Source of the DNA: Bacteroidota bacterium
GTDB taxonomy: Bacteria > Bacteroidota > Bacteroidia > B-17B0 > Aurantibacillaceae
DNA length: 64,000 nt
Assembly (NCBI GenBank): GCA_019638705.1
Contig: JAHBTI010000014.1
Coordinates: 20,145 to 84,144, forward strand
Direction of reading: 5' to 3'
The position numbers and the translations under genes were made by a program. Under the pieces are notes generated by a model. The model was not told the DNA's origin. It was given only the letters and a program-made list of their open reading frames with translations, and did not search any database. Shown here in pieces: positions 25,745 to 35,742 of this stretch; positions within the stretch are counted from its first letter, which is position 1; every line of letters starts with the position of its first letter.

Positions 25745-28700
25745 CTATCTCTGTATTATCAGTTTTTTCACCAACACGGTTTGGCTGCCGTTTATGGCTT
25801 TCAAAAAATACATACCCGCTGGTAATGACGAGGTGTTAATCTCTACCTTGCCTTTAGTTGTGTTCAGCGGTATTTCCTGTATAATTCTGCCGTTCAGGTC
25901 TATAATGCAGAGCCTGTTCGCCTCCATTACATTATCCAGCGTGTATTCGGCTATGGTGTAGTCTTCCGTAGGGTTAGGATACAAATTCACCTCTGCCGTG
26001 CTTATTAAGCGCAGTTGGTCTTGGTCGCAGGGCTGCGGGTGTACGCAAAATATCCGCCTGCACTTTGCGTGTGTTGCCACATTGGTAGCTACCAGCGTAA
26101 AACATTGCGGAGGGTTTGCAGCATCGTATGGTATTTGCAAAAAGCTGGCAGTATAGGTTGTGCCACCGGGGTTTATGACATTAGACGAAAGCCCGCCCAC
26201 AATACCCTGCGATGAAATCAGGTAATACGTGTAGGTTGCGCCTGAAGGATTGTTAATGTCATACGATACTTCATAATATACCTGACCCAAACTGTTTACC
26301 GAATAACACACAGAGGTTTGCGGCTGTATATTCAAATTGCAGTTTGGCAGGTTTTGCGAGCAGGGCTGCATAACTATCAAAGTAACGCACACCTGACTGT
26401 AACACCACTGCAAGTTGCCGTCATCATCTTCGTATTGAAGATACGCATCTATGCACAGCACAGCGTCAGGTGTAGGCGTATCGGTAAATGTGCCGCTTAT
26501 GCTGTTCCACCCTGCGGTAAAAATAAAGCTGTTAGGGCTTATGTTCCCCTGTGCCGTGCTTATGTGCATTGTGCCCGAAAACGGAGCAAAGAAATCTACG
26601 TGATAATGATATCTTGGGTTGCCGTTGGCATCAAGCCCCATGCAGTCGGTTATAAAATTCTGCCATTCTATGTTGCAGGTTTGCGTAATGCCGCAGGGCA
26701 GCAAGTCCACACAGTAATCCCAGCCGCAGGGTGCGTCAGTAGCATCGTCATCGGCTATGCTAAAGTGCAGACACAGTTGAGTAACACCGTAAGTGGGAAT
26801 AAAATTGCCCGAAATGATGTTCATACCGGGGTTTAGCATGGTTACAGGCGGTGTTAGCGATAACGCACCGCTGCCAGCAGTAATGGTAACGTTGGCAGGA
26901 GAGCCGCCGTAATAGAAAACCGCAAACTGAAAATCATAGCCCCCATCGGGCGAACAAATTAATTGGTTAATTTCCACTATCATGTCTTGACAGGTAGGGC
27001 AAGGCACTACGTTAAGCTCAATGGGTTTTGACGTGTCGGTGCAACCATGCCCTGTGGTAAGGGTTAATTGATATTCCCCCGCATTAGTGCCGCCCGGCAT
27101 GGTGCTTGGGTTGGTTAAAATAAGCGGTGTATTGGTAGAGCCAGATGCCACAATTCCAAAACCCGTTTTTTTCCATTCATAATATGAATAGTCGTCAGGC
27201 ACAGGTATTATGGTTGTGCCTGTATCGCATATATCATAGCAACCGTAAATCAAAGAATTAAAGTCGGGCAATGCCCATACATGAGCAGTATCGGCAAGGC
27301 TGGCACAGCCAAACTCGTCTATCACCGAAGCCCAATAAGCCCCCGCAGGAATTACGTTTATGGAAGTGCCCTGCTGCCCTGTATTCCACACTATGCTGGA
27401 GTATGTGCCCGAAGGCGTAGCCGTCAGGTTAATGAAGTTGCCTGTTTCGCATATATCTGTTCCCACAACAGGCATGGCAGGGCTTGGATGTACGGTAATG
27501 GTTACAGGCGAGCCGAGTGCCTTGCAGCTGAGCGTGGACGAGGTTTCGGTAATTAAACCCTGCAAAGACAATGTGCCTGTGCCGCCTGCAAAATACCCCG
27601 GTGTCATTGCCGAGCAAACACCCGATGGAGGCGGGAACAAAGGCGAAGTACAGGCTGATGTGGTAAACGTGCCGTAATATGGCGAGTATAACAGATTGGA
27701 AGGGAACGCCTGACTGTATATCCATTGGTAGGTGTAGCCTGTGCCTCTGTTAATAGACAGCAAAGGCATATCGCCGAAGCAATAGCTTAAATTCCCGCCT
27801 ATTTCGGGGGCAGGCACTATAATTACCTGCACCTGCGCGCTTGCCCTGTTGCTTCGGCAACCAAAATTGTCCGTTAATTGCACACTGTATGTGCCTGCCT
27901 GCGATACCGAAATGCTTGAGGTGCTGGCAAAGTTTGACCACGTGTAAGTGAACGGCGAATTGGGGTTTGACGAACCTGCCGTTAATGTCGCAGTAGTGCC
28001 ATCGCAGATTTGAACAAATGAAGGGGTAATTACCGCCGCATTTGGATTAACATTAAACATATTTTGGTAGATTGTTATAAGCGAAGAACTGCTGACAACC
28101 TGACAACCGTAAATATCCGTTATTGTAAGATAAACGTTAGGATTAAGCCCGCCGCTAAAATTATATGTCCTTACCCCATTCGGAGTTGGGTTTTGCGTAA
28201 GCAAATCCGAACCATCTCCAAAATCCCACAGATATTGAGTAATACCTAAGGTAGGCGATGAGGTATTGTTAAAAATAACAGGATTGCCCTCGCACATACC
28301 GCTCGGTACTGTAAACCCTGCCGCAGGGCGTTGGGGTATTACTATGGTTTTAGTTGCCACGCAGCTTGTGCCGCCGCCTGTAATGGTGTGCTGCACAAGG
28401 TATGTGCCCCCAAGCAAGCCCCATATTTGGTCTTGGTTGCTGCTTGAATTGGCGTATGTCGGCGAGCTTGAGGTTACGCTCCAGCTAAAAGTCGGGCTTG
28501 TAGGCGGTGTCCAATTACTTTGGTCTATAAAACTTACGTCCAAATTGGGCGAGCCGCAGTTAAGGTCGTATTTAAAATCGGCTTGTACAGGCACTTCAAT
28601 TACATAATCAAACTCCTCCGTGCAAGTTCCCCATTGCGCGGTAACCAAAACATGGTAAAAGCCGCTCATGGGAAACGTGTAGGTGGGATTTGGCAGCGTG

Positions 28701-31639
28701 CTGTTTGAGGCATCGGGAAACACCCAATTAATAATTGTGCCTATGCCCGATGCCGTGCCGCCAAACGTGGCGGTAGTGCAGCTAAGCGTGCGCGTAATGG
28801 AAACAGTACCCCCGCCGCAGCCGCTTGAAGATGTGCAGTTCGTAGAAACATTTACCGCCGTAACTGCCGTACAGCCGTTTATGGTTACGCTCATGCTGTG
28901 TACACCTGTATCGGAAGTATTAATACTGTTGCCACCTGTGGTGGGAATGTAGGACGGTGGTACGCTCCACACATAAACAGGTGTTCCTGTAATGGTTTGT
29001 GCCGCAGCATACAAGGTGTAAGGGAACGGCTGAATACTCGGACAACCGCCGCTCAGTATTTGAGGGCTTGTAATATGCGCCAAAGGCGTAGGTTTTACAT
29101 TAATGATTGTATTGGTGGTTACAGTACCTACACAGCCGTTGGGGTTGGTAACGGTAAGGCTCACCGTATGGGGCGATACGGAGGTATAAACGGTGGTGGT
29201 AGAGGTAAGCGATACCCCCGATGCGGTGCTGCCGTTGCCGAAATCCCAAGCATAAGTGCCTGCCACAGGTGGTGAAGCGGAGAAAACAACAGGTTGATTT
29301 TCGCAAATATCTGTCGGCACAATAATAGAGGGCGCGGTAGGCGGCGTAAGCGTAATGGTAATGGCTGAAACATTGGTTGTGCCGCATTGGGCTATTTGCA
29401 GCGAAAGCGTAACAACAGCGGGGCTTGAACTTGGCGCGTTATTAAACTGAACATTTATGTTATCAGACCCTGCGCCGCTTATAATGCTGCCGAGAGTTGA
29501 AGGTACAAGTGTCCATGTATAACCGTCCACCGCACTTGGCGTGGAGTAAGAAGTGGATTGATTAAAACAAAGGGACGTGTTGCCGTTAATAACAGGCGGC
29601 GGCAATGCTGGCGGTGTTATGTTGTAAATGGTAGGCACACTTTCGCAGCTTGGCGGAAATATACCCACTTGGCTCAAGGCAATAGACCACGCTGAGCCTG
29701 ATGAGTTCCATAATACCGAAACGGCGTTACCGTTAGCCGAACTCGGCTGACCGTTGGTTATCTGCCAACGCAGATAATAGTTGTTGCTTGTCGGTACGCC
29801 TGTGTACAGGTTTGTTCCGCCGGGGCAAAGCGTAGGCGTAATGTTTGCCGTAACCTGTGGCGGTCTTGCCACTACCTGCACCTGAAAAGCACGGGGCGTA
29901 GAGCAATAATTGCCTGTCAGGTCTTGAGCGAAAATTACATACGCCCCCGCAGTCGGAAAGGTGTAGGAAGCATTGTTTGCGCCCGAAGCAATGGTAACCG
30001 TGCCGCCTGTGGGGTCTTCCACCCACCAATCGGCTGACGAGCTGTTGGAAACATAGTTTCCCTGTGAGCCTTCGCACACCTGCTCGTCCCCTGTAATTAT
30101 CAGTTTCTGCGTAACCTTAACTTCAACTACCGCGCTGCCTGAACAGCCCAAAAACGGATTGGAATAGGTTACTATTACCGAATTTACGGTAGTGGCTTGT
30201 CCCCAAAAAACAGAAATGTTATGAGTTCCTTGTCCGCTTAAAATTGTGCCGCTTGAGGCAGGCAATATTTGCCAGCTGTATGAAGTGGCGGGAACATTAG
30301 GCACATTATAAAATGTAGTGGCATTTTCGCAAGCAGGATTAGCACCTGTTATGGTAGTGGTTGGCGTTAAAATAGGCACTAATACCGAAGTGGGGTAAGG
30401 ACAACCGCCGCAACTTAGGTCGGGTTGCAGAACAATACTGCCGGGCGCGTTTGTTCCCCAAGCCACATCAATACAAGCTGTATTTAAGCCTCCGCCTGCT
30501 GAAGTAATTGTGCCGTTGGTAACAGTCCATTGCAGTTGAGTACAAGTTGTATTATAATAATCTGTGCAATAAGTATCGTAAGAGTTATAACATAGCGGCG
30601 AAACACAATAAATATCAGCCCCCGGCTGTCCATCAACTTCAATCGTAATTTCCATACTGTCCTTACAATGACATTGATTTTCCACAATTAGTTTTGCAAT
30701 AAATGTTCCCGCAGATGAATAAGTATGTGTAGGAAATTGTTGTGTGGAATATGTGCCGTCCCCAAAATCCCACAACCACGAGGCTATGGTAGAATTGACA
30801 TCGGCGGTGCTTTGGTCAAAAAAGGCAACGGTAGAATTGTAACAAATATAAACTGTACCGCTACCGTCAGGCGCGGGAAAAGTGGAGAACGAGGCTTGCG
30901 GGCGGGCAATAATGCGCAGACAAACATCAACGCTGTCCGAGCAGCCTGTAATAGGGTCGGTTTCACTCAGGCGCAATGTTATTTGTCCGCTTGGTGCGCC
31001 CCATTGTACATCAACCTCGCCTGTGCTTGGATTAGCCGTTAGCCCGATAGCAGCCGAAACAGGAATAACACTCCAATTATAAACATGACCAGCAAGGAAT
31101 TGTCCAACCTTGTATCTGTATATAGTTGAGTCGCAAACCAAGTAGCAGTTATCTATTGAGTCCTGCACAACAGGTCGTCCATCTCGTATTCTTTGAATTT
31201 GGTAACTGCAACCGTTGGCGTTCTCAGGCACTACTTCAGGCTGAGGCAGAGGATTTACCCACACAACAAGCGAGGGCGAGCCTGCAACAGGTGAGCCGTT
31301 GTTATCATACACAAAAAGTGTAATGGTAACGTTGCCGCTTGAAGGCGGCGCACCAAAAGTTACGGCAAGCGAATTGCTGTTTGCCGTGTTTGCCGAAACA
31401 CCTGTAACGTTCCACAGATACGTGTAGCCCGATGTGTAGGGTACGGAATACATTTGCGAGGAGTTGGCGCAAACAACGGAATTTCCGCTAATGCTTTGCG
31501 CCTGCAATGCGGGCGAAGCCGCAATAAACATGATAAACAAACAAGCAAGGAGTGTACTCAACCTGCTTTTGTTTTTTGGTGTTGATTGTGTTTGGGCGGT
31601 AACTGTATCGCCGAAACAAGTTTGATAATTTTTTTTCAT
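25745..31639 (-). CDS. Giant secreted PKD/Ig-repeat protein with T9SS sorting domain (1964 aa)
   Basis: A signal segment precedes SPALQAQ (cleavage near residue 48, after a longer than usual cytoplasmic N-terminus). The body is a string of Ig-like and PKD domains; at least four contain the W-[DL]-W-D-F-G-[DN]-G signature (for example ASWLWDFGDGTYST, TYAWDFGNGSTASG, TQYLWDFGDGSDLL). Many paired cysteines suggest disulphide-linked repeats. The C-terminus is a T9SS sorting domain (VNLYPNPTEDYTIAEY ... AGMYFLKAI). Such giant repeat proteins in Bacteroidota serve as surface adhesins or gliding/biofilm factors. It is transcribed apart from the regulators upstream (127-bp gap) and the FN3 operon downstream. 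Confidence 0.9.
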   Translation of the reverse strand: MKKNYQTCFGDTVTAQTQSTPKNKSRLSTLLACLFIMFIAASPALQAQSISGNSVVCANSSQMYSVPYTSGYTYLWNVTGVSANTANSNSLAVTFGAPPSSGNVTITLFVYDNNGSPVAGSPSLVVWVNPLPQPEVVPENANGCSYQIQRIRDGRPVVQDSIDNCYLVCDSTIYRYKVGQFLAGHVYNWSVIPVSAAIGLTANPSTGEVDVQWGAPSGQITLRLSETDPITGCSDSVDVCLRIIARPQASFSTFPAPDGSGTVYICYNSTVAFFDQSTADVNSTIASWLWDFGDGTYSTQQFPTHTYSSAGTFIAKLIVENQCHCKDSMEITIEVDGQPGADIYCVSPLCYNSYDTYCTDYYNTTCTQLQWTVTNGTITSAGGGLNTACIDVAWGTNAPGSIVLQPDLSCGGCPYPTSVLVPILTPTTTITGANPACENATTFYNVPNVPATSYSWQILPASSGTILSGQGTHNISVFWGQATTVNSVIVTYSNPFLGCSGSAVVEVKVTQKLIITGDEQVCEGSQGNYVSNSSSADWWVEDPTGGTVTIASGANNASYTFPTAGAYVIFAQDLTGNYCSTPRAFQVQVVARPPQVTANITPTLCPGGTNLYTGVPTSNNYYLRWQITNGQPSSANGNAVSVLWNSSGSAWSIALSQVGIFPPSCESVPTIYNITPPALPPPVINGNTSLCFNQSTSYSTPSAVDGYTWTLVPSTLGSIISGAGSDNINVQFNNAPSSSPAVVTLSLQIAQCGTTNVSAITITLTPPTAPSIIVPTDICENQPVVFSASPPVAGTYAWDFGNGSTASGVSLTSTTTVYTSVSPHTVSLTVTNPNGCVGTVTTNTIINVKPTPLAHITSPQILSGGCPSIQPFPYTLYAAAQTITGTPVYVWSVPPSYIPTTGGNSINTSDTGVHSMSVTINGCTAVTAVNVSTNCTSSSGCGGGTVSITRTLSCTTATFGGTASGIGTIINWVFPDASNSTLPNPTYTFPMSGFYHVLVTAQWGTCTEEFDYVIEVPVQADFKYDLNCGSPNLDVSFIDQSNWTPPTSPTFSWSVTSSSPTYANSSSNQDQIWGLLGGTYLVQHTITGGGTSCVATKTIVIPQRPAAGFTVPSGMCEGNPVIFNNTSSPTLGITQYLWDFGDGSDLLTQNPTPNGVRTYNFSGGLNPNVYLTITDIYGCQVVSSSSLITIYQNMFNVNPNAAVITPSFVQICDGTTATLTAGSSNPNSPFTYTWSNFASTSSISVSQAGTYSVQLTDNFGCRSNRASAQVQVIIVPAPEIGGNLSYCFGDMPLLSINRGTGYTYQWIYSQAFPSNLLYSPYYGTFTTSACTSPLFPPPSGVCSAMTPGYFAGGTGTLSLQGLITETSSTLSCKALGSPVTITVHPSPAMPVVGTDICETGNFINLTATPSGTYSSIVWNTGQQGTSINVIPAGAYWASVIDEFGCASLADTAHVWALPDFNSLIYGCYDICDTGTTIIPVPDDYSYYEWKKTGFGIVASGSTNTPLILTNPSTMPGGTNAGEYQLTLTTGHGCTDTSKPIELNVVPCPTCQDMIVEINQLICSPDGGYDFQFAVFYYGGSPANVTITAGSGALSLTPPVTMLNPGMNIISGNFIPTYGVTQLCLHFSIADDDATDAPCGWDYCVDLLPCGITQTCNIEWQNFITDCMGLDANGNPRYHYHVDFFAPFSGTMHISTAQGNISPNSFIFTAGWNSISGTFTDTPTPDAVLCIDAYLQYEDDDGNLQWCYSQVCVTLIVMQPCSQNLPNCNLNIQPQTSVCYSVNSLGQVYYEVSYDINNPSGATYTYYLISSQGIVGGLSSNVINPGGTTYTASFLQIPYDAANPPQCFTLVATNVATHAKCRRIFCVHPQPCDQDQLRLISTAEVNLYPNPTEDYTIAEYTLDNVMEANRLCIIDLNGRIIQEIPLNTTKGKVEINTSSLPAGMYFLKAINGSQTVLVKKLIIQR

Positions 31640-31766
31640 ATACCGTAGTATTTTATGTTACGGCAACGAAATTGGAGTTAAAAAATGGGAAAATATTTAT
31701 GTAAAAGCGACAATCTTTTGTGTAAAACCGACAAAATTTACCGTTTTCCGTTTGCTAAAAATGTCA

Positions 31767-33122
31767 TTATTGTCTATTATGTATTCCTCGCCAATCTTTG
31801 TTTACTTTGTATTCACTCGGAGAAAGCCCTGTATGCTGTTTAAAAACAGTTGTGAAATGATTTATACTGCTAAAATTTAAACTATCGGCTATTTCTCCAA
31901 TAGTTTGGTCGCTATTGTGTAAAGCATTTTTTGCCAATTCAATGTAATATTCCAAAATCATTTGTTTTGGTGTTTTATTACAAAGTTGCTTGCACATATA
32001 ACTCAGTCGCCGTTCTGTTAAATTAAGTCTGTTACAATATTTGTCCAATTTAACGTGCGGAGAATTAAATTCTCTAATCAATAAAGTAAACTGCCGCAAA
32101 TAGAATTTTTCTTTGTTAGTATCCGTTAAATATCCTTTTTCCGTATATACTCTATGTAAAGTCAAAAACAAAAACTCACTCAAACTTTTAAGAGCAAACC
32201 CTCTTTCATTGGATTTTTTATTGTATTCGGATACACATTTTTCGATAATTTCGTTTAACTCTTGGTATTCACGAATGTTCAAAACCAATCCACAATCAAG
32301 CAAGGACAATAATTTACTGTCTTTCTTAAACAGATTTTCAAGTGCAACATCTGAATAGTTAAAAACATAACCCTCTGCGTTTATGTGCAATGTGAATGAA
32401 TGCAGAGTGTTTTTTGGAATGGCTATCAACGTATGATTACGAATTTGATATTGTTTTTCTTCCAACACTATGTCGCCGCCGCCTTTTTCTACTACGATTA
32501 ACTGAAATAAATTAGCGTGAGAATGTAACCCGATATTGTTATTATGTTTTACACTATCTTCCTGTATAGAAAAAATATTTACCAAGCCTCGTTCAAGTTC
32601 AATCGTGTCATTGCCATAAGAGCCTTTGTATCTTGGAAAATTATTTATGTCGCTTTTTGATGTTACGCCACCGTTGGGATTGATAGAAAAAGAAACACGT
32701 TCTGCACTTTCCGACAGCATGGACATAATTTTATCATCGTAAAAAAATCCTGTGTCGTAAACGGTTTCTATGGTTTTACCTAATACCTCAAGGGTACTGT
32801 CTTTAGATAAAAACGCACTGCTTCCTTTTTTCATAAACCTGATGATAGTTTTATCTTGATAATCGGCACTTATCATAATCACCTTTATATCGGGATACAG
32901 TTCTTTTATTTTTTCTAAAGTTTCCGTATCGGTGGTGTCGGGCATTTGTATATCAAGAAAAAGTATGTCGGGCGTTTTAGTTTCCAAGTTGTCAAAAACT
33001 TCTTTGGCATTGATTGCCTCAAATACAATATTGCTGAAATCCAATGTTTCTAATGTGGATATGAAGCCTTTTCTGAAAATAGAATGGTCATCGGCAATGG
33101 CAATTTTAATGTCGGTTTCCAT
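31767..33122 (-). CDS. Response regulator with receiver, cupin and AraC-type HTH domains (451 aa)
   Basis: The receiver domain (1-125) has Asp11/Asp12 (ADDHS), the phosphorylation site Asp57 (LFLDIQMP), Ser85 and Lys107 (FLSKDS), all intact and NarL-like. Residues about 185-265 look like an AraC-type cupin arm (LHSHANLFQLIVVEKGGGDI, then HTLIAIPKNTLHSF). The C-terminal 100 residues are an AraC double HTH (TIGEIADSLNFSSINHFTTV, FKQHTGLSPSEYK). A receiver joined to a full cupin-AraC module is unusual: it could read both a phosphate and a small ligand. It is the last gene of a four-gene operon with a histidine kinase 24 bp upstream. Target genes may be the adjacent surface proteins, but this is a guess. 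Confidence 0.88.
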   Translation of the reverse strand: METDIKIAIADDHSIFRKGFISTLETLDFSNIVFEAINAKEVFDNLETKTPDILFLDIQMPDTTDTETLEKIKELYPDIKVIMISADYQDKTIIRFMKKGSSAFLSKDSTLEVLGKTIETVYDTGFFYDDKIMSMLSESAERVSFSINPNGGVTSKSDINNFPRYKGSYGNDTIELERGLVNIFSIQEDSVKHNNNIGLHSHANLFQLIVVEKGGGDIVLEEKQYQIRNHTLIAIPKNTLHSFTLHINAEGYVFNYSDVALENLFKKDSKLLSLLDCGLVLNIREYQELNEIIEKCVSEYNKKSNERGFALKSLSEFLFLTLHRVYTEKGYLTDTNKEKFYLRQFTLLIREFNSPHVKLDKYCNRLNLTERRLSYMCKQLCNKTPKQMILEYYIELAKNALHNSDQTIGEIADSLNFSSINHFTTVFKQHTGLSPSEYKVNKDWRGIHNRQ

Positions 33123-33146
33123 AGTGTTAGTGTAGTTTTAGTTTAG

Positions 33147-33944
33147 CTAAATGGGAACGGTAAGTCTTACACCCGAAGTATCAACTTTACTGAAATAATG
33201 TATTTCCCCTTTCAATAATTCAATTCTTCCGTGTAAAGATTTTAATCCAAGCCCCTGTGTTTTTTCTTTTAGTTCATTAATTGTTTTGTCATCTGTACCT
33301 TTGCCATTGTACGCAAAAAGAAAAACAACGTTGCCTTTTTCGGTATTTACACTTACCGTTATTGTGTTTGGATTATCATGTTTGATGATGTTGTGTAATA
33401 ATTCAAGCACTACGCGGTAAAGCTGCAAGCGTTGAGGGTGGGAAAAATAATGCTCGCTTTCGGCAGGCAAAAAATTTTTAAAATCAATTTTAAGAGACGA
33501 ATTGCTTACCTGTTTAACGTAAAATCCCAAAGTAGAAAATAAGCCGTCATTTGCAAGAAAAGAGGGAACTAAATCGTGTGTTGTATTTTCTATCATTTCA
33601 CGGGTTTTACTCACCAAAGCTATTGTATCGGCATAATCGGGAACTTTGTTTTTATTGTTGTTATAGTTGTACTCATAAACCCGCAGCTTATTATTAATCA
33701 CGAATAACATAGGCTTTATTTCATCGTGCAGGTTTCTTGCTATGCGCAATTTTTCATTTTCCTGTGTTTGAATAAGCGCGTTGTACAGTTCTTTTTTAAA
33801 TTGTGTTGCCTGTAATTCGTCTGAAATTTTTTTCATACGCAGGTTATGCCCGTGATATAAAACAAAAGCAATAATTGCAATGGCAATAAAGGTCATTACA
33901 AAAGTGCCTGTGCTAATCCATATTATTTCTCCGCAATCTTCCAT
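33147..33944 (-). CDS. Sensor histidine kinase, NarL/LytS-type (265 aa)
   Basis: One membrane helix at about 10-31 is followed by a short linker and the dimerisation H-box LRIARNLHDEIKPM with His73. The ATPase domain shows an N-box (VLELLHNIIKHDNP) and a glycine box (GLGLKSLHGRIELLKGEI). There is almost no periplasmic sensor part, so sensing must come through the membrane or a partner, probably the seven-helix protein whose gene overlaps its start by 22 nt. It should phosphorylate the receiver protein encoded next. Confidence 0.88.
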   Translation of the reverse strand: MEDCGEIIWISTGTFVMTFIAIAIIAFVLYHGHNLRMKKISDELQATQFKKELYNALIQTQENEKLRIARNLHDEIKPMLFVINNKLRVYEYNYNNNKNKVPDYADTIALVSKTREMIENTTHDLVPSFLANDGLFSTLGFYVKQVSNSSLKIDFKNFLPAESEHYFSHPQRLQLYRVVLELLHNIIKHDNPNTITVSVNTEKGNVVFLFAYNGKGTDDKTINELKEKTQGLGLKSLHGRIELLKGEIHYFSKVDTSGVRLTVPI

Positions 33945-34537
33945 ACGCCTGTTGCAAGTAGTGTGTTATAAATAATATTTGAAATAAGGTGATAGCCCCA
34001 AAGGAAATTGGTATAGCTCTCATTTGGGCTTACAAAAAAATGTTCGGAACTTAAAACGAATAAATTGGTAGTGAAATACCAAAGAAAAGCCGTATTAATC
34101 CAAAAGAAATAATATTGCGTTAATACAGGTATATCGGTTTTTTTGACAAGATGAAAATAATAGTACAGCACAAACCCTAAAATAAATAATGTTTCGGCAA
34201 TGTTTAATCTATCATTGAGCAAGTTTTTATAAAAGGTAATGAATGTGAATACGGCAAGTATCAATACACAGACATAGGCAATCAATTTTGCTGTTTTAAT
34301 TTCAGTTTTTCGCGAAATGATAAGCAATATAAAAGAACCTTCAAGAAAAGTGTAAACGGTGTACAGTCTAATAATGTGCAAACCATTAACAGCCATAAAA
34401 TACGCGACTACTTCACAAAGTACAACTGCTGTAACAAAACAAAAAATCAACCGTTCTTTTTTAAAGTTTCCATTAAAGAAAAACAGAAATAGCGGCAACG
34501 CACTACTAAGAGCGGATAGATTTATGAAATATTGCAA
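33923..34537 (-). CDS. Seven-helix membrane protein in the kinase operon (204 aa)
   Basis: Seven hydrophobic helices fill nearly the whole length (about 7-20, 30-48, 54-75, 82-101, 111-130, 142-160, 180-199) with short loops. There are no catalytic motifs. It overlaps the kinase gene by 22 nt and follows the small CPPxCG gene by 6 nt, so it is part of one operon. I infer a sensor or transporter-like partner of the kinase, which lacks its own input domain. No named family recognised. Confidence 0.7.
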   Translation of the reverse strand: MQYFINLSALSSALPLFLFFFNGNFKKERLIFCFVTAVVLCEVVAYFMAVNGLHIIRLYTVYTFLEGSFILLIISRKTEIKTAKLIAYVCVLILAVFTFITFYKNLLNDRLNIAETLFILGFVLYYYFHLVKKTDIPVLTQYYFFWINTAFLWYFTTNLFVLSSEHFFVSPNESYTNFLWGYHLISNIIYNTLLATGVWKIAEK

Positions 34538-34543
34538 TCGGGG

Positions 34544-34858
34544 TTAACTATTTAATGAGTTTGAACCACCACAGTATGGTGGACAAAGTTGAGATTTCTC
34601 AGCCAATACACCTGTGTACAAATCATCTCCGTTAGCGTTTACACCTGTTATTACTAATTGTTTTGTACCGTCATCTTTCTGTGCATAGTAAATTCTTATG
34701 CCGACACAACTTTCCTGCGCTAAAATTTTGAGTATTGCTTTTTCACCGAAATAATGCCCCAACGTTGCACCTGTGGGATTGTTATCTCTGTAATTTTTGG
34801 TTAAGTGCGCCGCTTCGGGCAAGGTAATTGAATGGTCTTCGTTTCCTGTAAATGTCAT
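34544..34858 (-). CDS. Small CPPYCGxSN-tailed protein heading the kinase operon (104 aa)
   Basis: A 104-residue protein without signal peptide or membrane helix. The middle is beta-rich (VGIRIYYAQKDDGTKQLVIT, a G-I-R-I-Y-Y-A core) and the C-terminus ends with a CPPYCGGSNSLNS motif. I recall similar small unnamed proteins with a C-P-x-x-C tail in other Bacteroidota, often near regulators, but no function is established. The paired cysteines could bind a metal or form a redox pair. As first gene of a kinase-regulator operon it may be an input or output partner. Confidence 0.65.
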   Translation of the reverse strand: MTFTGNEDHSITLPEAAHLTKNYRDNNPTGATLGHYFGEKAILKILAQESCVGIRIYYAQKDDGTKQLVITGVNANGDDLYTGVLAEKSQLCPPYCGGSNSLNS

Positions 34859-35665
34859 AATATTTTATATTTAATTAGTGGCTGCAATTATAAAAATAAA
34901 AAATCATTACCTGAATGAGATTAATCATTAATTGTATAATTTAATGAAAAGGTGATACAAAATTGTTAAGAATGATACAAAAACCTCCCAAACATCAGTA
35001 TCTCCCCAAACCTCTTTCAATCGTTCCTTAACGATTGTTGCCGTTTAGTCAATCAGTCCCAAAATCCTGTACAAACATATCGCAATAATCAAATGCGTGT
35101 TGTCAATCCTATCTCAATTTTTAAAATCGTGTTTCAAAATGCGCATTGTATCGTCCGTAAAAAAGACATTTATGTTTTCAATTTTGAAATTCATGCAAAC
35201 AAAGCCTTGCGTTTTGATTTTATATACTTCCGAATGAAAACAACGTGTGTTTTAATGTTGAAATGCACTACCGTAATTTTTAAAATCGTGTAAGCAAATA
35301 TTTTTATTTTGCTTCAAACAATGTTTTGCTGCTTCCAAACAAAACAAAGATTGTTTTAATCCTGACAAATCATTCGGCAATCCTTACAATTATGTAAACA
35401 AACAACGTTTGTATAATCCCGAACAAAATAAATTTTGTTTTTAAACGGCATTTAATACGCCTTGTATTATTCCTTAAAAAATAAATTTTGTGTTTCAATT
35501 CATTCAAAATTATTCTCAACACGAAACAAAACGAAAGACATCAAAAAGCAAAAACAAATCGTGCCTGACAGAGATTAAAAACAATTCATTCACGGTACAC
35601 CTGTTTTTTTTAAGTTTCATTTTCGCGGCGGGGAATTGTAATTATTAACAAGGGTTTGTTTTTAC

Positions 35666-35684
35666 TATATTGATTATCAATATA
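35666..35684. promoter_or_regulatory. Operator-like palindrome before the recombinase operon
   Basis: TATATTGAT-T-ATCAATATA is a perfect 9+1+9 palindrome 20 bp upstream of the -7 box. It is a good candidate binding site for a dimeric regulator, unknown which. Confidence 0.5.
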
Positions 35685-35703
35685 TTATAATATTTATTTC
35701 AGT

Positions 35704-35711
35704 TATATTTG
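35704..35711 (+). promoter_or_regulatory. Bacteroidota -7 box of the recombinase operon
   Basis: TATATTTG matches TAnnTTTG exactly, 31 bp upstream of the ATG at 35743. A standard TTTG at -33 is missing, so this promoter may need an activator or be weak. Confidence 0.5.
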
Positions 35712-35742
35712 TAACAACAAAGCCCGATAAACTATTGGGAAA

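Larger units (their letters stand above)
34859..35742. other. 884-bp AT-rich spacer, no gene
   Basis: No credible coding frame. It holds several repeated or palindromic words: aatttttaaaatcgtgt twice (about 35116 and 35275), an aaaataaattttg word twice (about 35424 and 35478), a perfect 8-bp stem CAATCGTT/AACGATTG (35018-35037), and the palindrome at 35666-35684. The tail holds the promoter of the recombinase operon. The rest could contain an attachment or origin-like site. Confidence 0.6.

Noticed and set aside
35093..35293. 66-codon frame in the AT-rich spacer
   Set aside because: Composition is random-like, rich in Phe, Ile and Lys, with no leader or domain, and it overlaps repeated words.
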